From assembly GCF_001653475.1 (NCBI RefSeq), contig NZ_CP011487.1, positions 1,240,001 through 1,304,000 of the forward strand: DNA of 64,000 nt, given 5' to 3'. Made by a program: the position numbers and the translations under genes. A model generated the notes under the pieces. That model did no database searches and had not been told where the DNA came from. It saw only the letters and a list, made by a program, of their open reading frames with translations. This document shows, in pieces, positions 53,599 to 64,000 of the stretch. Numbering within the stretch: position 1 is the first letter of the stretch; the number at the start of each line of letters is the position of its first letter. Origin of the DNA: Helicobacter pylori (GTDB taxonomy: Bacteria > Campylobacterota > Campylobacteria > Campylobacterales > Helicobacteraceae).

Positions 53599-53706
53599 TT
53601 AAAAACAAAAGAAATAGAAAGCAACACCAGCGGAATAAAACCCTAAAAACATTTCTTGGCACTCTTTAGAATTTAAGTGCGGTTTAGGGATTTTAAAAAA
53701 CTTCAT
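53599..53706 (-). CDS. Candidate 35-residue hydrophobic peptide
   Basis: The ATG at 53706 follows AAAGGAAG with normal spacing. The peptide begins MKFFKIPKPHLNSKECQEMF and ends in a hydrophobic, aromatic segment (GFYSAGVAFYFFCF) that could enter a membrane. It lies behind the likely rRNA terminator, converging on the YihY-family gene. No family is recognised, and the short length makes chance possible. The remainder of 53480-53960 holds no other gene. Confidence 0.35.
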   Translation of the reverse strand: MKFFKIPKPHLNSKECQEMFLGFYSAGVAFYFFCF

Positions 53707-53716
53707 AAACTTCCTT

Positions 53717-53742
53717 TAAAAAGAAGCTCAGATAAGAGCTTC
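53717..53742 (-). terminator. Intrinsic terminator, probably ending the 23S-5S transcript
   Basis: On the minus strand GAAGCTC-TTATCT-GAGCTTC forms a perfect seven-base stem with a six-base loop, followed by TTTTT. It lies about 220 bp beyond the 5S gene. No closer hairpin with a T-run is visible. Confidence 0.65.
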
Positions 53743-53961
53743 ATGAATAATTACATTCTCTAAACAATAAAACTTTCTAAAAAATTGGATTTTAAATTTT
53801 ATCGCTTCAGGTTTTATTTTGTTTTCAAACTCGTTTTCTTAAACCCCTAAAAAACTTTAAATAAAAACAATAAAACAATAAAACCCTAAACCCACCAAAC
53901 AAACAAAAACAATCAATCAATAATGAAATCAGATAAAAAGCAAGAATAAAAACATTTCCCT

Positions 53962-54080
53962 ATCCCTGCACCGACCTACATTCCCACTCTTGAAAAGAGC
54001 AGTATTATCAGCGATGAAGAGCTTGACTTCCAGGTTCGGAATGGTTAACTGGGTAGTTCCTCTCCTCTAAAGGCACAAGG
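53962..54080 (-). rRNA. rrf: 5S ribosomal RNA
   Basis: On the minus strand the ~119-nt sequence begins CCTTGTGCCTTTAGAGGAG and ends in GTCGGTGCAGGGATAGG. It has typical 5S landmarks: the terminal helix, CCATTCCGAACC (loop B/C region) and AAGCTCTTCATCGC. It lies about 225 bp after the 23S gene on the same strand. Ends are approximate. Confidence 0.93.
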
Positions 54081-54304
54081 AAAAGGGAGCTAAAGATAAA
54101 GCGCATTTACCCTTAACTCCCCTTTCTCTTTATGGGGAGCTGTTTTTAACAAAGAAGGTAGTTAATAGCCCTTAATGTTAAACCATTGAGACAGAATCTC
54201 ATTCTGATTAAAATTTAATCCCATAAAAGTCTTTATAAAACTCCAACTCTCTTACACTCAGTAAGGCAGTGGTAACTTATCCGCACTTGTTGTCGTTATC
54301 TTAT

Positions 54305-57200
<2,896 letters not shown>

Positions 57201-57308
57201 TTTAAATTTTAAAATATCCTTTAAAACCCGCCCTTTTATAATGAATAACGACAATTGCACGAATATTCTTCAGCGCTACCACTGCCTTAATGAATATAAG
57301 ACAGAGTT

Positions 57309-57314
57309 ATTGTA
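57309..57314 (-). promoter_or_regulatory. Candidate -10 of the 23S-5S transcript
   Basis: CTACAATAAC on the minus strand, about 110 bp upstream of the mature 23S end. The position agrees roughly with the H. pylori numbering offset (2142 versus 2058). A second minus-strand TATAAT lies at 57697-57702. Confidence 0.35.
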
Positions 57315-57784
57315 GTTTTACTTTACTTTTACATAGGCTATTAACAATGTTAAATCAAATAACTTCGTTTTTCTTTAAAAACTTGCTATAATCGTTCTTG
57401 ATGTTAAACCCTTTAAAGAAGACTGAAAATGCTTGATTCCTAATCTTTTTTAACCGCCAAGTTGTATCAGCTAATGGGCTTTTTATCTTTTAAAAGCTTT
57501 TTGGCTTCTATATATAACTTGTTTGAGTTGTTTCAAATTAAAGAACTTTTTAAAGCTTGTCTTTAAAAACGAAATGTAATTATAGACATGCAATGCTTAA
57601 AGTTTGCTTAAAGTTTTTAGGATTTGAAAGAAATGGGTAAAAGTTATTGGAAATGATTGGAATGGGGGGGTAGAAATAAAGCTTTAAGATAAACGCATTA
57701 TAAGATAAAGTGCATCATTAACCATTGATTAAATACCGCTAGACACAACACCCCATGTCATCTTTTTTTTAAAAAGGGGTAGAA
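57315..57784. other. Intergenic region upstream of 23S, no gene seen
   Basis: AT-rich spacer. It contains a plus-strand TATAAT at 57387-57392 followed by a four-codon frame (ATG at about 57430), a G7 run at 57664-57670 and a minus-strand TATAAT at 57697-57702. No convincing coding frame or folded RNA gene is evident, though small RNAs cannot be excluded. Confidence 0.4.
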
Positions 57785-57991
57785 ATGGCATCCAACCATC
57801 CAAGCCATCAAGCAACGCTACCCTATTCTTATAACTTTTACCAAAACCGACTTAAAAATCCCCTGCTTTTTATCATTCCCCCTTCCATTAACCCGTGCAA
57901 TAACCCGCATAACATCTTTAAACCATTGGATTCCATAAGCCCCATTTTTAAATCAGTGGGGCTTACCGAGTTCAATTCAAAGGAGAAATGA
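57785..57991 (+). CDS. Doubtful 68-residue Pro/Asn-rich frame
   Basis: The ATG follows AAGGGG and the stop overlaps the ATG pair of the next gene, which would allow coupling. The peptide is Pro/Asn/Ser-rich and low in charge, unlike most proteins here, and matches no family I know. It is kept only because of the ribosome site and the overlap. Confidence 0.22.
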   Translation: MASNHPSHQATLPYSYNFYQNRLKNPLLFIIPPSINPCNNPHNIFKPLDSISPIFKSVGLTEFNSKEK

Positions 57992-58431
57992 TGGCTCAGT
58001 TAGAAGATTTAAAAGCGCATGAAAAATACAATTTGTTGTTGTGCATGGTTTCAGAAGCCTACAGAGGAACCATTCCAGGAAATGAGGATTTTAAAGAGTG
58101 GTGCGATGAATGCACTTTGGGCTATTTCCGCTCGCGAAGAAACAAAGCAGCCCAGCACAAGCATTTTGAACTCATGCGTAAAGCGGATTATATCATTGGC
58201 ATTGTGAATGAGGATTCAACGACTAGAGGGGCTGAAGTCCAACGGAGTGTTTTTGCCCTAAAGATTGACCATGACACTATCGGGGTTGATGAAGGGGGAG
58301 CGTTAAAGGTTGAGAGCGTTTGCGCTCAAAAAGGGAGCCAGGAATACGAGGAATTAGTCAATAAAAACACTTGGCATTTCACGCGCAGCACCCGACTTGG
58401 ACAACCAAAATTGATTGAGCGCAAAAATTAA
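57991..58431 (+). CDS. Unrecognised 146-residue protein beside the GmrSD-like relic
   Basis: Two adjacent ATG (57988, 57991) follow AAAGGAG; the second gives MAQLEDLKAHEKYNLLL. The protein is soluble and mixed in charge, with KADYIIGIVNEDSTTRGAE near the middle and LGQPKLIERKN at the end. The frame is intact, while the next two genes are broken. It lies 47 bp before the DUF262/DUF1524 pseudogene and may belong to the same defence-like island, for example as an accessory or self-limiting factor. That is inference from position only. No family is recognised. Confidence 0.65.
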   Translation: MAQLEDLKAHEKYNLLLCMVSEAYRGTIPGNEDFKEWCDECTLGYFRSRRNKAAQHKHFELMRKADYIIGIVNEDSTTRGAEVQRSVFALKIDHDTIGVDEGGALKVESVCAQKGSQEYEELVNKNTWHFTRSTRLGQPKLIERKN

Positions 58432-58478
58432 GGGGTATGGATTTTTACCCATAAACCCATCATTAAGAAAGGACTTTA

Positions 58479-60304
58479 ATGGAATTATTGGATTTAGAGG
58501 GAGTGATTGAAAAAGGCGTGTTTGGAATCCCCAGCTATCAAAGGGGGTATGCATGGCAAAAAAGGCAATTAAAGGATTTTTGGAACGATTTAGAGCATGT
58601 GTCCAAACTGGGGGATAAATTCCATTACATGCATAGCTTAACCTTAAGAGAGTCTGAAAATGAGTTTGAAAACAGCGCTTTTGAAATCATAGACGGCTAG
58701 CAACGATTGGCTACAAGCCTGATTTTACTGGGTCTTTTAGCAAAAACCACTCAACACAAAGACCCGAAGTATTCTTTAATCAACCTTGAACCCGTTCTGT
58801 CCTATAAATATTATGGTTTGAGCGAAGCTTTCAGAGCGATCGCTGAAGAAGAAAAGGATTTAGAAAGGTTTCAAACTTCTTTTTATGCGAAAAATCTGAT
58901 TGACGCTTATGCGTTTTTTAAAGACAAAATCAGCGATACGCCTGTTGAAACGCTTGAAGGGATGTTTGACGCCCTTATAAAGAAAATGCTTTTTAGTGTG
59001 GTGGAATTGAACGATAACAGAATCGATCCATTCAGCTCTTTTGAAACGATCAACAATCGTGGTAAAGATCTATCCACTCTGGAATTGTTTAAAAACCGCT
59101 TGCATTTTGTAGCGCACAAGATTTGTAACAGGAAAAAATCAGAAAAGCTCCAACAAGAAATCAATGACACCTACACTAGGATTTATTACCATTTGAGGCA
59201 ATTTGAAGACGCTCATTGAGAGGGTTTTTTAAAGCATTTTGTGGCGTATTATTATGGCGAGAATAGCGGTAAGTTTAAAGAAAGGCTGTTGGAGATGGAG
59301 TTTAGCGCTCATACAAGATACACCGACAACACCAACTTTAATGACGAATACGACAAAACAGGTGAGTTGTTGTTTTATCTTTCTTATTCTTCTCAAGTTT
59401 GGAATTTCTTGCACACGCTTGATGAAGAATCTATCGCTCTTATTTTTGATGACAATAAAAAGCTTGAGATTGAAATCACGCCTAAAATGCGCGGCTTGTT
59501 AGACAAAATGCGGCGCTTAAACGCCTTGAATGATAACGCTTTTCTGTCCTTATTGCTTTCTCTTTTAACCATACAGCTTGTTGGAAGAAGCGCTAACAAA
59601 CCACCTTATACCACCAAAGAATTAGAGGGCTTATTGGAATATTTAGAGCGTTTCGGGTTTTTAATCTATGGGGTTGCTGGCAAAAATACGGCTAAAAATG
59701 AATGGATTGGATTAGCGTTTAAAGCGTATAGAAATGGGGAAGAAAATATCGCTATTAGAGATCTTCCAGCGCTAGAAAAGAGTTTTTTCAACAGACAAAA
59801 AACAGCGCTTTAGAATGGCTTGAAGAGAGCATCCATTCTAAAAAGAATACGGAAAAATGGTATAGGTGGGGCAAGGCGCTGAATTACTTGCTTTATGAAT
59901 ACGAGTTGCGCCATGACCCTGAAACGACTCTGAATTTTGATGGCAGTATAGAAAGCATTGAGCATATCCTACCCCAAAAACCCGATCAAGGCTATAGCGC
60001 TAAAGAAAAAGATTGGGCTAAAAATCCCCATATCGTGCATGCTTTAGGGAACTTGCTCTTAATCCCTAAAAACGCTAACAGCTCTTTAAGCAACAAACCT
60101 TTTGATGAAAAAAGAAAGGCATACCTCAAAGGCTCTTATAGTGAAAAAGAAGTGGCTAAAAGCGCATCTTTTGGGCTTGTAGAGATTCAAAAAAGGAGTG
60201 AAAAATTATTAGACTTTTTAATCGCACACTATCGTATCGCTGAATTAGTGGGTGGAAGCGCGATTAAAGCTTTTAAAAACGCTCTTTTAAAAGACATTAA
60301 ATGA
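58479..60304 (+). pseudogene. GmrSD-like (DUF262 + DUF1524) type IV restriction-like gene, multiply broken
   Basis: ATG 58479 follows AGAAAGGA. The N-terminal DUF262 part has PSYQRGYAW and then EIIDG-stop-QRLATS: the conserved DGQQR motif is cut by TAG where CAG is expected (58698-58700). A TGA follows at 59217-59219 in the same frame. A one-base deletion in an A6 tract near 59797 shifts the frame before NSALEWLEESIH. The C-terminal DUF1524 nuclease part keeps IEHILPQ, ALGNLLLIPKNAN and SNKPFDEK, an HNH-like motif set. The length is one base short of 609 codons. Intact relatives cut modified DNA or act in anti-phage defence. With three lesions the gene is dead. Confidence 0.82.
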
Positions 60305-60435
60305 TGCGATTACTCAAAAATAAAGGGTCTGTTTTTAAACCACAACAAGGAGAAACAACGCCATGCTAAAAAGATAAAGAATATTAAACGGATGGTTATA
60401 GCGGATTTTAAAAATTTTTATCTAAGGAGTATTTG

Positions 60436-61332
60436 ATGGGTTTTCAAAATGAAAATGAGTTAAAAGTAGGCGCGTTAGTCAAAGCCACGATCAACGACAA
60501 AGTGGTGGAGGCTAAAGTCATTAGTATTGGGTTTAATCGTGTAACCTTAAGAAGCGAAAAAGGCAACGAAGCCTCATACGCTTTCAATAGCAAAAAGTTC
60601 TTAAAATGGTTCAATAAAGTGCCTTTGGACGCTGTAAAATCGGCTGAAAAAAGCGCAGATGACCTTTTAAAAGGCTTAAAATCGTTACTAGCGGACCGAG
60701 TGTCAAGGAAAGGACTTCTGCTCCAAAAGAGCCAAAAGAGGACAAGTTTAAACTCGCTTTCGGTTTTAGAGAGAGTGGAATTACTAGCTGTGAGGCTTTA
60801 ATTGAAAACTACACACTAGCGGAGAGAAAAGCCAGACTTGGTATTTTAATGTCGCCGATGTTTTTTAATGGTGCAGGTAGTCAAATGACCGCTATCATTA
60901 TTACCGCTCTTGCTCATGCGAAAAACTTAAACAGACATAGCGATGCGGAGTGGCGCGCTTTGATTGATAATCGTAGTGAGACAGCTGGCGATTGTGAGAC
61001 TTTGGATGGATAGGGTAGGGACTACTTTATTCTGTCATGTAATCCATAAGTATGCTTTAAGACAGGGCGAATATAGTGATGAACTTGGGGACTTATCTCC
61101 TAGTGGAGTGTGGGCTAACATTCTACCTAGAAACAAAAACGAGGCGTATTTTATAGCACAACTCTTATGCGATGGCGGTATCAATAAATACGGCTTAAGC
61201 TGTGCGGGTCTTGGTGAAAATTTACTAAAAGACATTGAGCTGTCTTTAGGTCTAGCGACAACTAAAGAGGTTGATGATTATTTAGCCGAGTTAGATAGAA
61301 AGGAGAAGGCAAATAAGGAGGAGGCAAACTAA
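60436..61332 (+). pseudogene. Unrecognised gene with two opposite frameshifts
   Basis: ATG 60436 follows AAGGAG. The first ~90 codons give a small beta-rich domain (VGALVKATINDKVVEAKVIS..., SH3- or KOW-like) and a Lys/Ser helix, then the frame drifts and stops at 60801. Another frame is open through FKLAFGFRESGI, SPMFFNGAGSQMTAII and RHSDAEWRALIDNR to 61018. The first frame then resumes as VIHKYALRQGEYSDELGD, then GVWANILPRNKNEAY to 61332. The total is exactly 299 codons, so one deletion and one insertion compensate. It reads as one ancestral protein of about 298 residues. I do not recognise it. Confidence 0.6.
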
Positions 61333-61334
61333 CT

Positions 61335-61358
61335 CCCCCCCCCCTGTGGGGGTCTTTT
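61335..61358 (+). terminator. Hairpin terminator built on a C10 tract
   Basis: Ten C (61335-61344), then TGT, then five G and TCTTTTCT. CCCCC/GGGGG around a TGT loop plus the T-rich tail makes an intrinsic terminator right after the preceding stop. The C tract is long enough to slip. Confidence 0.55.
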
Positions 61359-61453
61359 CTCATCTTACTTTTTTAATCTCTCCTTTTTTACCAAACAAAG
61401 TTTTTTGATTTTATTCTTAAGCAAAATAAACCATAAAATCCCCATACCTACGA

Positions 61454-61459
61454 TATAAT
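61454..61459 (+). promoter_or_regulatory. -10 promoter of eptA-lpxE
   Basis: TACGATATAATCTC: a perfect TATAAT about 27 bp upstream of the start codon, with AAGGGG between. Confidence 0.5.
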
Positions 61460-61485
61460 CTCAAGATTGATTTTAAGGGGTGTGT

Positions 61486-63057
61486 TTGGCATCATTATTC
61501 CATCTGAAGTTTTTAAAGCCCCTGAGTTGTTTGCAAGCCGGTTTGCTTTATAGCCTTATTTTTGGCGTTTTGTACCATTCCCCTTTGTTTGCTTATATTT
61601 ATAAAGAAAGCAACCATGTTAGTTTTATAGCCATGATGGTTGTTGCACTTTTTTGCGTTAATGGCACTCTTTTTTTGGCATTAGGCTTGATCTCTGCTTA
61701 TTTGATGCGCTTGAGTGCGATTGTTTTTAGTCTGCTCAATTCCATCGCTTTCTATTTCATTAGCACTTATAAGGTGTTTTTAAATAAGAGCATGATGGGC
61801 AATGTCTTAAACACCAATACGCATGAGCTTTTAGGCTTTTTGAGCGTTAAATTATTTATTTTTATCGTTGTTTTTGGGGTGTTGCCTGGCTATGTTATCT
61901 ATAAGATCCCCCTTAAAAATTCTTCTAAAAAAGCGCCCTTTTTAGCGATCTTGGCGTTAGTGTTTGTCTTTATCGCTAGCGCTTTAATGAACGCTAAAAA
62001 TTGGCTATGGTTTGACAAGCATGCGAAATTCATAGGGGGCTTAATTTTGCCCTTCGCTTATAGCGTGAACGCTTTTAGAGTGAGTGCTCTTAAATTTTTC
62101 GCCCCCACTATCAAGCCGCTCCCTCTTTTTTCACCCAATCATTCTCATTCGTTTGTGGTGCTAGTCATTGGCGAAAGTGCCAGGAAGCATAATTACGCCC
62201 TTTATGGTTATAAAAAACCCACCACCCCAAGATTAAGCAAGCGTTTAACTGATAATGAACTCACTCTTTTTAACGCCACTTCTTGCGCCACTTACACGAC
62301 AGCGAGTTTGGAATGCATTTTAGATTCTTCTTTTAAAAACAGCTTGAACGCTTATGAAAACTTGCCAACTTACCTGACTAAAGCCGGTATCAAAGTCTTT
62401 TGGTATAGCGCGAACGATGGCGAAAAGAATGTTAAGGTTACAAGCTATCTTAAAAACTATGAATTGATCCAAAAATGCCCCAATTGTGAAGCGATCGCTC
62501 CTTATGATGAATCCTTACTCTATAATTTGCCTAATCTTTTAAAAGAACACTCTAATGAAAATGTCTTGCTCATCTTACACCTTGCAGGCTCGCATGGCCC
62601 AAACTATGACAATAAAGTGCCTTTAAATTTTAGAGTGTTTAAGCCCTATTGCTCAAGCGCTGATTTGTCTTCTTGCTCCAAAGAAAGCTTGATTAACGCC
62701 TATGACAACACCATTTTTTACAACGACTATCTGTTAGACAAAATCATTAGCATGCTTGAAAACGCCAAGCAGCCCGCCTTAATGATCTATTTAAGCGATC
62801 ATGGCGAAAGCTTGGGCGAAGGATCGTTCTATTTGCATGGCATTCCTAAAAGCATCGCCCCCAAAGAACAATACGAGATCCCCTTTATTATTTATGCCAA
62901 CGATCTTTTTAAAAAGACGCATTCCATGATTCAAACCCAAACCCCAATCAATCAAAATGTTATTTTCCATAGCATTTTAGGGGTGTTTGAAGATTTTAAA
63001 ACCCCTAGCACTGTTTATCGCCCTTCTTTAGATTTATTTAAACACAAAAAAGAGTAA
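61486..63057 (+). CDS. eptA: Lipid A phosphoethanolamine transferase EptA
   Basis: A ~523-residue inner-membrane enzyme that adds phosphoethanolamine to lipid A at position 1 after LpxE has removed the phosphate, giving polymyxin resistance. I take TTG 61486 (MASLFHLKFL), well placed behind AAGGGG; a GTG two codons up is the alternative. Five N-terminal helices precede a periplasmic alkaline-phosphatase-like domain. VIGESARKHNYALYGY holds a metal ligand, the nucleophile Thr is in ATYTTASLE near residue 280, and HLAGSHGPNY and YLSDHGESLGE supply further ligands. lpxE follows by 10 bp, matching the two-step pathway. Confidence 0.95.
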   Translation: MASLFHLKFLKPLSCLQAGLLYSLIFGVLYHSPLFAYIYKESNHVSFIAMMVVALFCVNGTLFLALGLISAYLMRLSAIVFSLLNSIAFYFISTYKVFLNKSMMGNVLNTNTHELLGFLSVKLFIFIVVFGVLPGYVIYKIPLKNSSKKAPFLAILALVFVFIASALMNAKNWLWFDKHAKFIGGLILPFAYSVNAFRVSALKFFAPTIKPLPLFSPNHSHSFVVLVIGESARKHNYALYGYKKPTTPRLSKRLTDNELTLFNATSCATYTTASLECILDSSFKNSLNAYENLPTYLTKAGIKVFWYSANDGEKNVKVTSYLKNYELIQKCPNCEAIAPYDESLLYNLPNLLKEHSNENVLLILHLAGSHGPNYDNKVPLNFRVFKPYCSSADLSSCSKESLINAYDNTIFYNDYLLDKIISMLENAKQPALMIYLSDHGESLGEGSFYLHGIPKSIAPKEQYEIPFIIYANDLFKKTHSMIQTQTPINQNVIFHSILGVFEDFKTPSTVYRPSLDLFKHKKE

Positions 63058-63067
63058 AATAACACGC

Positions 63068-63640
63068 ATGAAAAGATTCTTATTTAAACAAAAATTTTGT
63101 GAAAGCCTTCCTAAAAGCTTTTCTAAAACTTTGTTAACACTCAGTTTGGGCTTGATTTTATCAGGCATTTTTGCGCCTTTCCCTAAAGTCCCTAAACACA
63201 AAAGCGTGCCTTTAGTGTTTCATTTCACCGAGCATTACGCGCGCTTTATCCCTACGATTTTATCTGTGGCTATCCCTTTAATTCAAAGAGATGCGATAGG
63301 GCTTTTCCAAGTCGCTAACGCCTCTATCGCTACAACCCTTCTCACGCACACCACCAAAAGAGCCTTAAACAATGTAACGATCAACAATCAGCGTTTGGGC
63401 GAGCGCCCTTATGGGGGTAATTTCAACATGCCAAGCGGGCATTCGTCTATGGTGGGTTTGGCGGTAGCGTTTTTAATGTGCCGTTATTCTTTTAAAAAAT
63501 ACTTGTGGCTCTTGCCCCTGGTCCCTTTAACCATGCTCGCTCGCATTTATTTAGACATGCACACCATTGGCGCAGTGTTGGCCGGACTTGGCATTGGAAT
63601 GTTGTGCGTAAGTCTTTTTACAAGCCCTAAAAAGCCTTAA
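63068..63640 (+). CDS. lpxE: Lipid A 1-phosphatase LpxE
   Basis: This 190-residue PAP2-family membrane phosphatase has the three motifs in order: K-x6-RP ending in GERPYGG near residue 115-121, PSGHSS near 127, and ARIYLDMHTIGAVLAG near 160-175 with the catalytic His. It removes the lipid A 1-phosphate on the periplasmic face, and EptA then fills the site. It lies 10 bp after eptA, converging on nspC with a 9-bp gap. Confidence 0.95.
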   Translation: MKRFLFKQKFCESLPKSFSKTLLTLSLGLILSGIFAPFPKVPKHKSVPLVFHFTEHYARFIPTILSVAIPLIQRDAIGLFQVANASIATTLLTHTTKRALNNVTINNQRLGERPYGGNFNMPSGHSSMVGLAVAFLMCRYSFKKYLWLLPLVPLTMLARIYLDMHTIGAVLAGLGIGMLCVSLFTSPKKP

Positions 63641-63649
63641 TCAAAAGCT

Positions 63650-64000
63650 TTAATTTCTGTTTTTATAATCTTCATAAGAAAAGTTTTTAAGGATTTTAAA
63701 CCCTTGTTGATCCAGTTTAGCCAGGCTTGGCAGTGGCACGCCATTAAACAAGTTGTTTTTGACAATCGTATAATGGAGCATGTCTTGAAACACGATTTTA
63801 TCACCCCTTTTTAAAGGCGTCTCAAAGCTAAAGCTCCCCATAAAATCCCCCGCTAAGCAAGTAGGACCGCCTAAAAAATAAGAAAACGCCCCTTGATTTT
63901 CGCCCTTTTCAACTTCAATAAGCTCTTCATCATTTTCTACAGAGATTTTAAGGATGCTAGGGCGATAAGGCATTTCTAAACAATCGGGCATGTGAGCGCT
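63650..64000 (-). CDS. nspC: Carboxynorspermidine decarboxylase, C-terminal part (cut by window edge)
   Basis: The last ~116 residues of a PLP-dependent fold-III decarboxylase, open to the window end, so the N-terminus is missing. GGPTCLAGDFMGSF carries the conserved Cys-Asp pair of the ornithine/diaminopimelate decarboxylase family active site. KRGDKIVFQDMLHYTIVKNNLFNG is split across the end, matching NspC. It takes part in spermidine synthesis. Internal Met codons are not starts. Confidence 0.88.
   Translation of the reverse strand, partial: SAHMPDCLEMPYRPSILKISVENDEELIEVEKGENQGAFSYFLGGPTCLAGDFMGSFSFETPLKRGDKIVFQDMLHYTIVKNNLFNGVPLPSLAKLDQQGFKILKNFSYEDYKNRN

Noticed and set aside
57420-57445. 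Four-codon frame behind a plus-strand TATAAT upstream of the 23S gene as a leader peptide
   Set aside because: No ribosome site or downstream regulated gene within reach; too little to support.

Overview
The window is chromosomal DNA from a Helicobacter pylori strain. It is AT-rich and densely coded. Gene order and protein sequences match the H. pylori segments terC-corA-pgk-gap-ung-plsC, nadC-nadA-psd, dnaB, crdRS, mreC-mreB-clpX-lpxA-fabZ, bamD-lon-tyrA, bioB, 23S-5S rRNA and eptA-lpxE-nspC. The homopolymer-tract and restriction-modification (R-M) content is typical of the species. Assignments come from reading the sequence and from memory of the families; no database search was run.

Layout: 1-3.8 kb (minus) holds a truncated TerC-type membrane protein, corA, pgk and gap. 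4.1-5.5 kb (plus) is a secreted coiled-coil protein gene broken by one frameshift. 5.6-9.5 kb (minus) is ung, plsC, an SH3-like membrane protein and a C-terminal processing protease. 9.6-15.2 kb is a GANTC-type (HinfI/CcrM-like) R-M pair lodged between two 130-bp direct repeats at the damaged 3' end of a type ISP/IIG restriction-methylation gene. 15.3-24.0 kb (minus) is a run of housekeeping genes: dnaB, comEC, a UbiA-family prenyltransferase, psd, nadA, nadC and the NADHX-repair gene. 24.0-25.8 kb is the copper-responsive crdRS pair, with crdS one base out of frame at its start. 25.9-28.8 kb is a MboII-like type IIS system with a frameshifted nuclease gene, flanked by an 80-bp repeat of the crdR 5' end. 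29-30.8 kb is a heptosyltransferase-like gene next to a mod relic. 31-36.4 kb is type III R-M system 1 (mod off, res intact). 36.4-45.97 kb carries mreC/mreB/clpX/lpxA/fabZ, fliW, bamD, lon and tyrA. 46.3-51.5 kb is a secreted nuclease plus type III R-M system 2 (both genes frameshifted). 51.7-57.2 kb is bioB, a YihY-type membrane protein, and 5S and 23S rRNA (minus). 58-61.3 kb is a decayed accessory island with a GmrSD-like (DUF262/DUF1524) pseudogene. 61.5-64 kb is eptA, lpxE and the end of nspC, the first two being lipid A modification genes.

Main theme: the window holds five or six DNA-modification or defence loci, and most are switched off or dying. The GANTC pair looks intact and both MboII-like methylases look intact. 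The ISP enzyme, the MboII-like nuclease, mod1, mod2, res2 and the GmrSD-like gene all carry frameshifts or stops, mostly one-base changes, several in homopolymers. Two R-M systems sit between long direct repeats, which fits insertion with long target duplication. I did not find a clearly new system. The best candidates for undescribed biology are the two unfamiliar genes beside the GmrSD relic, the secreted coiled-coil protein, a 35-residue ORF behind the presumed rRNA terminator, and the crdS start-site tract. Because so many defects are one-base homopolymer changes, sequencing error must be excluded first.
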